From the NCBI GenBank assembly GCA_045632525.1, contig JAZQWV010000053.1, forward strand, positions 1-26,317: a DNA stretch of 26,317 nt. The letters are read 5' to 3'. Positions 6,557 through 15,100 of this stretch are shown one piece after another. This DNA comes from Fimenecus sp045632525 (GTDB lineage Bacteria; Bacillota; Clostridia; Oscillospirales; Acutalibacteraceae). Position numbers and translations under genes: made by a program. Position 1 is the stretch's first letter. Each line of letters starts with the position of its first letter. The notes beneath the pieces were generated by a model that did no database searches, was not told the DNA's origin, and was given only the letters and a program-made list of their open reading frames with translations.

Positions 6557-8557
6557 TTATTCAACAATAACTTCGCGTTCATCTTCTTCGTCTTTTTTTC
6601 GTTTAAAGATAATTAGAATAAAGAAAAACAAGCTCAAAGCCATTAATGAAATAATTGTAATTGGTTGACCAAAGTACTCAACGAATGTGTATGGAATATC
6701 AATAATAGGAACATCTTTTTTAGGCCCTCCGATTGTGATTACAACGCCATCGTTATCTTCGTCACCATCAGGTGTTCCGTCATAATCATCAATATGTCCG
6801 TCGCCGTCTGAATCGGGGTCTTTTGAATCAGTGATACCATCATTATCGTCATCGTCGTCATCCTTATCAGGAATACCGTCGCCGTCTGTATCCTTTTTAT
6901 CATCATCGCCGTCATCGTCATTGTCACCATCATAAAGTGGTCCGTCAGGAAGACCATCGTTATCGTCATCGTCGTCTTCGATATCAGGAATACCATCACC
7001 ATCAGTATCACGCTCCGGACTGTCGGAGTCATCTACATCAGGAATTCCGTCACCGTCGTCGTCTGCGTCCCTATCGTCATCAATGCCGTCATTGTCGTCA
7101 TCATCGTCGATTCTGTCAGGTGTACCATCACCATCTGTATCACGGTCAGGATGGTCAGGGTCGTCCCTATCTGGAATGCCGTCGTTATCATCATCTGAAT
7201 CGTCGTCATCCTTTATGCCATCGTTATCGTCATCGTCGTCGATTCTGTCAGGCGTACCATCACCGTCTGTATCACGGTCAGGATGGTCAGGGTCATCTTT
7301 ATCGGGAATACCGTCGCCATCATCATCAGGGTCAGGAATATTATTTAAATCATCATTTCCATCAGGAAGACCGTCGTTGTCATCATCGTCGTCAACGCTG
7401 TCGGGAATACCGTCACCGTCTGTATCACGGTCAGGATGGTCAGGGTCGTCCTGGTCAAGAATACCGTCGTTATCGTCGTCAGTATCTTTTGTATCAAAAA
7501 TACCGTCGTCATCATCGTCAGGGTCACTTCTATCAGGAACACCGTCACTATCTGTGTCACGGTCAGGATGATTCGGGTCGTTTTTATCAGGTATGCCGTC
7601 GCCGTCGTCATCTAAGTCATTGTCGTCATCGAGTCCATCATTATCGTCATCAGGGTCGATTGCGTCTGGCAAACCATCGCCGTCTGTATCACGATTTGGG
7701 TGGTCAGGGTCATCCTTATCAAGAATTCCGTCACCATCATCATCAGGGTCAGGAGTTACGTTAGGATTTGGAATATCAGGGTCACCATCAGGGTCTTTAA
7801 ACTCAGGAACATTAGGGTCCCCCGGGTCAGTATCGTCAGGGTCCTTATCAGGAATTCCATTCTTGTCATTATCTACAATGTTAAAATCTAAATAAATCTT
7901 TTCAGCATCAAAAGGAACAAGTACAACTTGTGTGCCGTCAGATGCAGTTGTAAGAGTTACTTCCTTAACATCTGCTCTTTCAATTACAAAAGAAATATTT
8001 GCAAGAACTTCGCCATCTTTTGAAATTGTAACAAGATGTTTACCATCGGCAATATCTTTCACAAGATATCGACCATCAGCATTGGTTTTTGCTGTTACAC
8101 TGCCAAAGTCAAAGCTTAACTCGGCACCTTTGACTTCTTTCTTACCAAGATAAACAGTACCTTCAATATCCACCTTGCTACACTTATCGTTAGGGTCAGA
8201 AGAACATTTTTCAAAAACAACTTTAACAAAGACATCATTAACAATATTTGTAATTTTAAGATTGCCACTGACAAATTGTTCTGTAACATCAGCGCCATTT
8301 ACTTCAATGCTTTCAATGTGATAGCCGTTTTCATAAATTACGCCAAGGTCGATTTCACCAAATCTATTAATATTAAATTGTGTACCATCAGGGCATAACT
8401 TACCATTTACAAGCACATAACCGCCATCATTATAAATAATGGTAACTGAGTGCTCATAAGGAACTGATGTTGAAATAACCGTATTTCCGGCAAATGCTGG
8501 TATCGCCATAACAAATACCATAGCTAAAGCCACAATGATACTAATTGCTTTTTTCAA
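6557..8557 (-). CDS. Secreted, C-terminally membrane-anchored protein with thrombospondin type 3-like calcium-binding repeats
   Basis: The 666-residue protein has a 23-residue signal peptide ending PAFA and a domain (about 30-115) with an internal-repeat-like beta pattern. Next is a carboxypeptidase-regulatory-like beta sandwich (about 128-215) containing NADGRYLVKDIADGKH. An Asp-rich region (about 229-604) of DxDGDGIPD / DDDNDGI units follows, then a membrane helix at 632-651 (PITIISLMALSLFFFILIIF) and a KRKK basic stop-transfer with an acidic tail. The DxDxDGxxD loops are those of TSP3 repeats, which bind many Ca2+ ions and form a stiff rod, so I read it as a stalk holding something off the membrane. 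There is no LPxTG motif. The start is TTG at 8557, since no in-frame ATG follows AAGGAGGTGG at the right distance. It is the last gene of the operon. Confidence 0.85.
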   Translation of the reverse strand: MKKAISIIVALAMVFVMAIPAFAGNTVISTSVPYEHSVTIIYNDGGYVLVNGKLCPDGTQFNINRFGEIDLGVIYENGYHIESIEVNGADVTEQFVSGNLKITNIVNDVFVKVVFEKCSSDPNDKCSKVDIEGTVYLGKKEVKGAELSFDFGSVTAKTNADGRYLVKDIADGKHLVTISKDGEVLANISFVIERADVKEVTLTTASDGTQVVLVPFDAEKIYLDFNIVDNDKNGIPDKDPDDTDPGDPNVPEFKDPDGDPDIPNPNVTPDPDDDGDGILDKDDPDHPNRDTDGDGLPDAIDPDDDNDGLDDDNDLDDDGDGIPDKNDPNHPDRDTDSDGVPDRSDPDDDDDGIFDTKDTDDDNDGILDQDDPDHPDRDTDGDGIPDSVDDDDDNDGLPDGNDDLNNIPDPDDDGDGIPDKDDPDHPDRDTDGDGTPDRIDDDDDNDGIKDDDDSDDDNDGIPDRDDPDHPDRDTDGDGTPDRIDDDDDNDGIDDDRDADDDGDGIPDVDDSDSPERDTDGDGIPDIEDDDDDNDGLPDGPLYDGDNDDDGDDDKKDTDGDGIPDKDDDDDDNDGITDSKDPDSDGDGHIDDYDGTPDGDEDNDGVVITIGGPKKDVPIIDIPYTFVEYFGQPITIISLMALSLFFFILIIFKRKKDEEDEREVIVE
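7009..7822 (-). repeat. 132-bp tandem super-repeat encoding the 44-residue Ca-binding module
   Basis: The marker reading cacggtcagg (or a near variant) recurs at 7009, 7141, 7273, 7426, 7558 and 7690. The spacings are 132, 132, 153, 132 and 132 nt. Each unit encodes DPDHPDRDTDGDG (or a close variant) followed by about four Asp-rich loops. The single 153-nt unit carries a seven-codon insertion around NDDLNN. Repeat units at 7141 and 7273 are the closest pair. Confidence 0.92.
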
Positions 8558-8606
8558 TGAAATCCACCTCCTTAACTAATTCTTTTTAGAAAAATCACGG
8601 AGTTTA

Positions 8607-9104
8607 TTATGCAGAATACTCTACAGTGTATGTGATTGTACCTGTATATGCACCAACTGGAGCAGCTCCGAACCCTGCAACTGTAATTGTTGCGTCTGTT
8701 CCACCCATGTCAGATGCTTTTGCACCGTTATTTACGCCTGTAAATGTTGTTTCGCCTGCACCTGTAAGTGTATATTTAAGTGTTGCTGTTGTATCAGCAT
8801 TAGTCATAATACCGTTGTTTGCGTCATCAGTATCAGCATCATAAGCAACATCAACATTAACCGAAGCACCAACAAGAAGTTGTGATGTAACTGAATAGCT
8901 TGCATCATAAGTTGTTGTTTCGTCACCCCAAACAACTGAAATTGTTGCAGGGATTTGAACTGTGTATGATGCGTCTGTTGATGCATTATAAGTTGTTTCA
9001 ACATTAACAATATTTTCACCGAGAACAGCCGTTTCTGCAAATGCAGGAACCGTAACTGCCATCATCATAACGAGTGCTAATGCAATAGAAATAATCTTTT
9101 TCAT
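8607..9104 (-). CDS. Small secreted surface-fibre subunit-like protein 7 (PVGxY subtype)
   Basis: This 165-residue protein has a 23-residue signal peptide ending VPAFA and an approximately 142-residue all-beta mature part without cysteines. The family core is visible: YTVQIPATISVVWGD near residue 50, then YSVTSQL, a V-alternating strand, FTG near residue 120, and the closing strand PVGAYTGTITYTVEY. It is the small paralogue most like the C-terminal domain of the 1682-residue protein of the same operon: both share the TTFTG/ETFTG segment and the PVGxY end, whereas the other six end in W..a.IDxY. No sortase signal or membrane anchor is present. The closing strand recalls beta-sandwich fimbrial subunits, but I cannot place it in a named family. 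AAGGAG lies 10 nt upstream of the ATG. Confidence 0.8.
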   Translation of the reverse strand: MKKIISIALALVMMMAVTVPAFAETAVLGENIVNVETTYNASTDASYTVQIPATISVVWGDETTTYDASYSVTSQLLVGASVNVDVAYDADTDDANNGIMTNADTTATLKYTLTGAGETTFTGVNNGAKASDMGGTDATITVAGFGAAPVGAYTGTITYTVEYSA

Positions 9105-9123
9105 AATAATTTACTCCTTTGAA

Positions 9124-9612
9124 TTAAGCGATTTCTGCTGTAAATGTAAGAGTGTCTGTGTAGCTATCGATTGCAACTGATTTCCAATCGTTAAGAGCAA
9201 CTTTAACTGTTACCTTTGCTGTATCATCATAAACTGCTGAATCTGCTGTGAATATTGCATTTTCAAGTGTGTAACCAAGTGAGCCACCTGCTGTGCTTGT
9301 CATTTTATAAGCACCATCAGCGTCAGTTACTGTAACCTTAACTGCGTCACCTGTTTTAAGCTGACTTGCAACTGCATATTCAATGTCAGTTGAAGTTGCT
9401 TCCCAAGGAAGTGTCTGAGTTGCAGGGATTGTAACTGTATACCAAGCTGCCTCAGTATCACCAATACCGTCATTGTCAGTATCTTTCTTTGTATCTGTAT
9501 TGATTATTGTATCACTACCTGCATTTGAGCCACCTGTAACAGCTGCAAAAGCAGGAACACAGATTGCCATCATCATTACAATAGCCATAGCAATTGCTAA
9601 AATCTTTTTCAT
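9124..9612 (-). CDS. Small secreted surface-fibre subunit-like protein 6, with a TSP3-like calcium loop
   Basis: The 162-residue protein has a 23-residue signal peptide (ending CVPAFA). After a Gly/Ser/Asn-rich N terminus it carries KKDTDNDGIGDTEA at about residues 41-55, a single DxDxDG loop like those of the anchored repeat protein. The paralogous core follows: YTVTIPATQTLPWE, IEYAVASQLKTG, then a V-rich strand, and the end W-K-S-V-AIDSYTDTLTFTAEI. The mature part has no Cys and no anchor. An AGAGGT site precedes the ATG. The gap to the upstream paralogue is 26 nt and to the downstream one 19 nt, so co-transcription is expected. Function unknown; a polymer subunit is inferred from the family context. 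Confidence 0.8.
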   Translation of the reverse strand: MKKILAIAMAIVMMMAICVPAFAAVTGGSNAGSDTIINTDTKKDTDNDGIGDTEAAWYTVTIPATQTLPWEATSTDIEYAVASQLKTGDAVKVTVTDADGAYKMTSTAGGSLGYTLENAIFTADSAVYDDTAKVTVKVALNDWKSVAIDSYTDTLTFTAEIA

Positions 9613-9638
9613 TTTAATTACCTCTTTTATGAAATCTA

Positions 9639-10121
9639 TTAAATATCTGTAAGCTCTGCATTGAATGTTAATGTTCCCACATAATTATCAATTGATGCTT
9701 TCTCCCAATTAGTAGTAGGAATCTGCACCATTACGCTTGATGTTTCTGCGTTTTCAGGAAGAATAACAGAATTTTTTGTAGTGTATTCTGTTGTACCCTC
9801 TTTTAAAGAATATTCAAGGAATGCGGTATTAGTAGCATTTTTCATTTTACCATCAGTATCAGCAGTTACCGTAACTTTTACACCTTTTCCTGTTGCCAAT
9901 TGACTGTAAACTGAATATTCAATTTCTTCTTCTGTTTGTCCCCAAGTAATTGTAGCAGTAGCAGGTATTGTTACTGTAAAAGATGCACCAACTGTTGAAC
10001 CGTCAACTCTTACAGGGGTGCTGCCCATTGATGTAGTTGCATCAAGAGTGGCTGCAAAAACTGGAACGCAGATTATAAACATCAGCACAAATGCCAGAGC
10101 TAATGAAAGTATTTTTTTCAT
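9639..10121 (-). CDS. Small secreted surface-fibre subunit-like protein 5
   Basis: The 160-residue protein has a 23-residue signal peptide ending CVPVFA, then an N-terminal segment LDATTSMGSTPVRVDGS before the family core FTVTIPATATITWGQ. The core continues EYSVYSQLATG and closes W-E-KASIDNYVGTLTFNAEL. The mature part is about 137 residues, all-beta in character and Cys-free. A GAGGG site lies 6 nt upstream of the ATG. It has no calcium loop, unlike paralogues 2 and 6. Role inferred from family and operon only. Confidence 0.8.
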   Translation of the reverse strand: MKKILSLALAFVLMFIICVPVFAATLDATTSMGSTPVRVDGSTVGASFTVTIPATATITWGQTEEEIEYSVYSQLATGKGVKVTVTADTDGKMKNATNTAFLEYSLKEGTTEYTTKNSVILPENAETSSVMVQIPTTNWEKASIDNYVGTLTFNAELTDI

Positions 10122-10143
10122 ATTAAGCCCTCATTTCAAACAA

Positions 10144-10614
10144 TTAAGCGTTAACGAGCTCTGCTGTAAATGTGATTGTTCCTTCATAAGTAGCGATTGA
10201 AGCTGCTGCCCATTCACCTGCATCAATTGTAAGGTTGAATGTGTGAGACTCATTGTTTACAACTGCACTATTTGCAATACCTGTTGTAGCGTCAGCAACT
10301 ACAAATTCGATTGTTTCGTTTGCAGCGTTTGTAAGGTCTTTTGCCTTTTCAAGTGAAACCTTAACGCGTTTGTCGGTCTGCACCTGGCTTGTAATCTTAT
10401 ACGCTCCTGCTTTTGTTGTATCACCCCAAGTAAGGTCAACTGCTGCAGGAATTTCAACTGAGTATGTTCCATCGCCTTTGTCTGCAACACCGTCAACTAA
10501 AACTGTTGAACTGCCTGACTGTGCATTAACATCAAGTGTTTTTGTAGCAAAAGCAGGAACACAAATTGCCATCATCATAATGAGGGCAAGAACTAATGAA
10601 ATAATCTTTTTCAT
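10144..10614 (-). CDS. Small secreted surface-fibre subunit-like protein 4
   Basis: The 156-residue protein has a 23-residue signal peptide ending CVPAFA and a mature part beginning TKTLDVNAQSGSSTVLVDG. The family core YSVEIPAAVDLTWGD and YKITSQVQTD follows, ending W-A-A-ASIATYEGTITFTAEL. I choose the ATG at 10614, which has AGGAG 9 nt upstream and yields the signal peptide shared by all paralogues. The ATG at 10623 directly abuts AGGAG and would add three residues. The N-terminal segment (LDVNAQSG) closely resembles that of paralogue 3 (LNANVQSG), suggesting recent duplication or a conserved role for this strand. Confidence 0.8.
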   Translation of the reverse strand: MKKIISLVLALIMMMAICVPAFATKTLDVNAQSGSSTVLVDGVADKGDGTYSVEIPAAVDLTWGDTTKAGAYKITSQVQTDKRVKVSLEKAKDLTNAANETIEFVVADATTGIANSAVVNNESHTFNLTIDAGEWAAASIATYEGTITFTAELVNA

Positions 10615-10638
10615 AAAATGCATCTCCTGACCATTAAA

Positions 10639-11115
10639 TTATGCATCAACAACTGTTGATGTGAATGTAAGTGTATCGCTATATGTATCAATAGCTGCTG
10701 CATTCCAAACTGTTGCATCAACATTGATACTATAATTAAATGTTGCATTTGTAACAACAGGACCTGTTGTTTTACCTGTAGTTGTACCGCCAAGAGTATA
10801 AGCAAGAGTAGCGTTATCAGCGTTTACCATGTTAAGTCCGTCGCCTGTATCAGCAACCACAACCTGAACTGCTTTACCTGTTCTAAGGTTTGAATTAACT
10901 TTATAATCAAAGTTTGTTGTTGCAGTGCCCCAAACAATGTTCATTGTTGCAGGATAAGTAACTGTATAAGTACCATCGCCTGTAATTGCAGATGTATCTG
11001 TCTGAACTGTTGCAGTACCTGACTGTACATTAGCGTTGAGTTCTTCTGCAAAAGCAGGAACCATAACAACCATCATCATAACGAGTGCCATTACTAAAGA
11101 AATAACTTTTTTCAT
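10639..11115 (-). CDS. Small secreted surface-fibre subunit-like protein 3
   Basis: The 158-residue protein has a 23-residue signal peptide (MVPAFA end) and a mature N terminus EELNANVQSGTATVQTD. The core YTVTYPATMNIVWGT, FDYKVNSNLRTG and the closing W-NAAAIDTYSDTLTFTS follow. The mature part is Cys-free. AAGGAG lies 10 nt before the ATG. It sits 30 nt after its upstream paralogue's stop codon and 24 nt before the ATG of the next. No anchor or sortase motif is seen. Confidence 0.8.
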   Translation of the reverse strand: MKKVISLVMALVMMMVVMVPAFAEELNANVQSGTATVQTDTSAITGDGTYTVTYPATMNIVWGTATTNFDYKVNSNLRTGKAVQVVVADTGDGLNMVNADNATLAYTLGGTTTGKTTGPVVTNATFNYSINVDATVWNAAAIDTYSDTLTFTSTVVDA

Positions 11116-11145
11116 AATCTATATCTCCTTTTATTATTTATAAAA

Positions 11146-11646
11146 TTATACTCTTTCAATTTCTGCTGTATATGTGATAATATCACTGTATTCTTCAACA
11201 ACTGCTGTATTCCAGTTATCTGCAGAAATTGCAACTGTAACTGTCTTTGTTGCTGCAGGGTAAATTGTAGGAACATCTGCTGAGAAAGTAATGCCTTCAC
11301 CTGCAAGTGCGTAAGGGATTTCATAAGCACTGTCAACAGTTTTCATAACTAATGCGCCTGACACTGTAACTTTAACTCTGCCATCTCTCTTAAGGTGTGA
11401 TTCAACTGTGTATGAAACATCAGTTTCTTCTGTACCCCAAGGAATTGTTGTGTCAGCAGGGATTGTAATTGTGTATTCTTCTGCTTCTTTGTCGCCGACA
11501 CCATCACCATCAGTGTCTTTTAATGTTGATGTGTCGATAACTACGTCTGCACTGTCAGGATTAGCGTTAAGTTCAACTGCAAATGCTGGAACCATAACAG
11601 CCATCATCATAACAAGTGCCATTGCGAATGATAAAATCTTTTTCAT
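11146..11646 (-). CDS. Small secreted surface-fibre subunit-like protein 2, with a TSP3-like calcium loop
   Basis: The 166-residue protein has a 23-residue signal peptide (MVPAFA end) and an N-terminal ELNANPDSADVVIDTS segment. A KDTDGDGVGDKEA loop at about residues 43-55 matches the calcium-binding units of the membrane-anchored repeat protein. The core YTITIPADTTIPWGT, VSYTVESHLKRDG and the end W-NTAVVEEYSDIITYTAEI are recognisable. AAGGAG lies 10 nt before the ATG. The calcium loop sits in the same alignment position as in paralogue 6, just before the first core strand, which argues for a shared function rather than chance. Confidence 0.8.
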   Translation of the reverse strand: MKKILSFAMALVMMMAVMVPAFAVELNANPDSADVVIDTSTLKDTDGDGVGDKEAEEYTITIPADTTIPWGTEETDVSYTVESHLKRDGRVKVTVSGALVMKTVDSAYEIPYALAGEGITFSADVPTIYPAATKTVTVAISADNWNTAVVEEYSDIITYTAEIERV

Positions 11647-11680
11647 AATATATTACTCCTTTTTAAGATTAAAATACATA

Positions 11681-12130
11681 TTAAACTGCGTCGGTGTATT
11701 CAGCAGTGAATGTTAAAATGTCACTGTGTTTACCACTTGCAGCGTAAAGCCATTCTGTTTCTTCAACCTCTACTGAAAGAGTGAAACTTTCACCATAATC
11801 ACCGGGGAAGAAAGAGATGTCTTCGCTAAGCAAACTGTATGCAATAGTTTTTTCGCTATCTGCTTCATTTACCAGTTTGAAATTGTTTTGTGAAGAAACT
11901 GAAACCTTTACCATCTTGCTAGGTTCAATAAGCATTTTGGTTGCCGTTACTTCACCAATGTCCATAGCAGTTGTTTGCCACGGAATTTCAATATCTGCAG
12001 GATAAGTTAGTTCGTATTCTGCTCGGTCAGCCTTTGTGGAAATTTCCATAGACTGACTACTAGCGAATACCGGCATAATGCAAAGTACAAGCATTACAGC
12101 CGCTAATCCTACTGAAAAGAATTTTTTCAT
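11681..12130 (-). CDS. Small secreted surface-fibre subunit-like protein 1 (short N-terminal variant)
   Basis: The 149-residue protein has a 23-residue signal peptide ending MPVFA and the divergent core YELTYPADIEIPWQ, then a Met/Ile-rich strand pair, ending W-LYAASGKHSDILTFTAEY. It differs from the other six in having only about 15 residues between the cleavage site and the first core strand, where they have roughly 25-40. I choose the ATG at 12130, which has GGGGAGG about 11 nt upstream and the MKK start common to the family. An ATG at 12139 would leave only two nt after the GGAGG. It is the first small gene after the giant protein, separated from it by 21 nt. Confidence 0.75.
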   Translation of the reverse strand: MKKFFSVGLAAVMLVLCIMPVFASSQSMEISTKADRAEYELTYPADIEIPWQTTAMDIGEVTATKMLIEPSKMVKVSVSSQNNFKLVNEADSEKTIAYSLLSEDISFFPGDYGESFTLSVEVEETEWLYAASGKHSDILTFTAEYTDAV

Positions 12131-12151
12131 TTCTGTCATCTCCTCCCCTTA

Positions 12152-15100
12152 TTAACTTGTTATGTCGACTGTATAAGTCAACTGTGTACTATATTTACCA
12201 ACAGGAACGCTGTCCCAACCTGTAACTGTAATGCTTGGTGCATTGGTTGGTTTTGTTCCATCGGCTACATCGCCCGTAAATGTTTCTGTACCAAAATTAG
12301 CCTTTGAATAAGCTAATTCATAGGTTATTCCTGTGTCGTCATTGATAAGTTTATCAGTTCCATCATTACTTACGCTTACTGAAAGCTCATTACTACCAAG
12401 CGTTGCTTCAACAGAATATGAAACATCTATATCTGATGAGTCATCCCAATCAACCACAACTGTTGCAGGGATTGTAACCTCATAAGCAATTGCAAGTGTA
12501 CCTGTAAAGGTTACAGGTAAATTGAATGTTGCAATCGGAACAAGGTTATCACCTGTAAGACCTGCGTCGATATCTGCAGTTTCGTAGACATTAAATGTAA
12601 TTCCACCTTTGTAAACTGCATCTTTAGGAACCTTTATTGCAATATCAGAGTCAACTGCAATTTGAAGCGGAACTCTTGCAAAAACTTCGTCAGGATACAA
12701 GTTATCATATTCTCCCAATGTCAACGGAGTATCTGCTGTAAGGCCTTCAACAGTGAATGAATTAAGTTCAGCAAATGTTGTGCCCGAAGTTTGTGTAAGC
12801 TTTAAGTCTGAAACCGCTTGAAGTGTAACTGTTGTGTCAAGCAATGCCGCAATATACGACAAATCAACATAAGCAGTATCTTTCATTGACTCTTCATCGT
12901 TATTATTAAGTGTAACCGTAGCCAATGAACTACCATCTGTTTCAGCATCCATAATTGAAATATCACTTACAGAGAACAATCTGATAATTGCCTGTTCAAG
13001 CTCATAAAGTTCTTCAACATTGTAGTATGCCGGAAGAAATGCGTTATACTCTTCAAGAATATCCTTCACATATTGAAGCTCGTCTGCTGAAAAACGAACA
13101 CCATTTGCGATATGGTCACTTGCTATATCATAAACAGTCTGTAGCTTATCACGGAAAGTAAGAATACCGCCCTTGATTTCTTCGCCATCAATATTGTAGG
13201 TTTCTGTATTTTTAAGGAAATAAGTGAAACCACGAGAAGTATGCTCAAGCTGTGAATAAATTGAGCCGTCTTCCATCATTGCTTTTGAATAATACTGTAA
13301 TGGTTCGTACTTGTTGTCTTTGAAATCTTCGACGAACGCTCTTCCTTCTATACTTACAAAGTTACCAATCTTGTATGGATTTGAATCGGTCACACTATCA
13401 TCTAAATTTTCAAGTTCGCCATCACCATTATAGTCATATTTAACAGTATAAAGACCTGTGATTTCTGACAAGAAACTTGGTTTCTCTTCACCTTCACCAA
13501 TAATTACTTCACTTCTGATGCTTTCAAGAGTTTGAGTCATACGCATTGCCATATTGTAAGCATTCAGGAATTGTTCTTTTACTGTTTGGTCAAGAGTTGT
13601 TGTTTTTTGAGTCACCGTATATCTACAATAGCTCTCATTATAATGTTTAATTATTTCTTCGGCTGTAGTTTTGTCAATTCCCAAGGAACCATAATTTACT
13701 GCACCATTTGTAAATCCCGGATACGGAATATCTGTTTCACCTGTAACAACCGTTGTTCTTATTGCTTCAGGGAGACCATTTACAAAATCTGTAAGCTGAG
13801 CAGGGTCGTAAAGAGGTACTGGAATTGTTGAAGTATCATTAGCATAACCTGCATAAGAATCAAGAATAGCCTTTGCGGTTGCTACTTTATTCTGTTGGAA
13901 AGGAACGAGAGCAGTATACTTTGCAAGTGCTTCGTCATATCTTGCTTTTATTGTTGATGCGTCATAAGGGTCAATAGCCTTAACTGCATCTTCAAATTGC
14001 TTTGCCGGAAGTGATTTTGCATCAAACACTTCAGCATATGATGGGTGCGAAATGCTTGTGTTTGTGTAACCTGCAGGGTCATAAGTAAAGCCTATATTAT
14101 CAATTGTAAATGACTTTCCGTCAAGTGAATCAGCGTTTTTACCACCAATACAGAACTGGATTGCGTAAATATTGTTAAGCCATACTGAATTACCATCAAG
14201 TTTTGGCTCACTTACAGCGCTTTGCTTAACCTTAATGTGATAAAGAGGAATCATAATGTAACCTTTATATCCATCAAGGCTTAATGTATCGCCCCAACTT
14301 GCATCAGTCATTGTTGAAGTAAAACACCACTGACTTGTTGTATGGTTAATAACCCATTCACCTGTCTCAGGGTCAAGAATGAAGTATTTCCAGTTATTAA
14401 TCTTTGCATTATCATTAAGAGCGACGCCCATGTTAGGACGGGCTTTAATAGGTGTACCATCCTCATCCTTTGTATAAATGTTAGTTGTGAAATAGAAGTT
14501 TGAAAGTTCAGTAAAGTCAACATACATAATCAATGATAGACCTATTGATTCGTTACCATTAGAATTCTGCGTTGACAACATTCCAAGACCATCAATATTT
14601 GTAGTGTTTGTCTGGAATTCAGTCCAGTTCGCAGAATCTTTACCATGTCTTGTAAGAGTAACAGTGTGATATGCACCATCTTGATTATTTGTTGTAAACG
14701 AACTATCAATATCCATTGTTGCTGCATGAGTGTTAAGATAACCATTATCGGTAATTTCTGCATAAGCTGCATCATAATGAAGTCTGTTATCCATAATTTC
14801 TTCGTCATCCTGTGAGTCAGTTGGCGAATAACCATAGTCTCCTTCATTTGTAATGTTTACACTACCATTTGTTGTATAAGTTGTAAAGCCTTTTGTATGT
14901 CTCCAACCCTCTGCCATTGTGAAAACTCCGCCATCAGGGTTGTGGGTACCAGCAGGAACTCCATTTACACTTGTAAAACCTGTTGAATAAGCATTCTTAT
15001 TATCAGCAATCTGCCAAGCCTGAGCACCAAGTGTCATATCTTCAAAATCGTTGTATATAACAAAAGGATAGTCCGCAAGTTGTTGACCAACAATGAATTC

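Noticed and set aside
6937..7764. 275-residue His/Arg/Tyr-rich open frame on the plus strand
   Set aside because: It is the antisense reading of the Asp-rich repeat gene (GAT/GAC codons read backwards). It has no ribosome binding site and its neighbours are all on the other strand.
7009..7822. Regularly spaced repeats that could suggest a CRISPR array
   Set aside because: The period is 132 nt with no unique spacers, and the sequence is in-frame coding for Asp-rich calcium loops.
8607..12139. Small secreted proteins as WxL-domain or type IV pilin proteins
   Set aside because: Only one Trp of the PWG/VWG kind is present near the first core strand, not the two WxL motifs. The signal peptides are ordinary AxA-type, not prepilin type.
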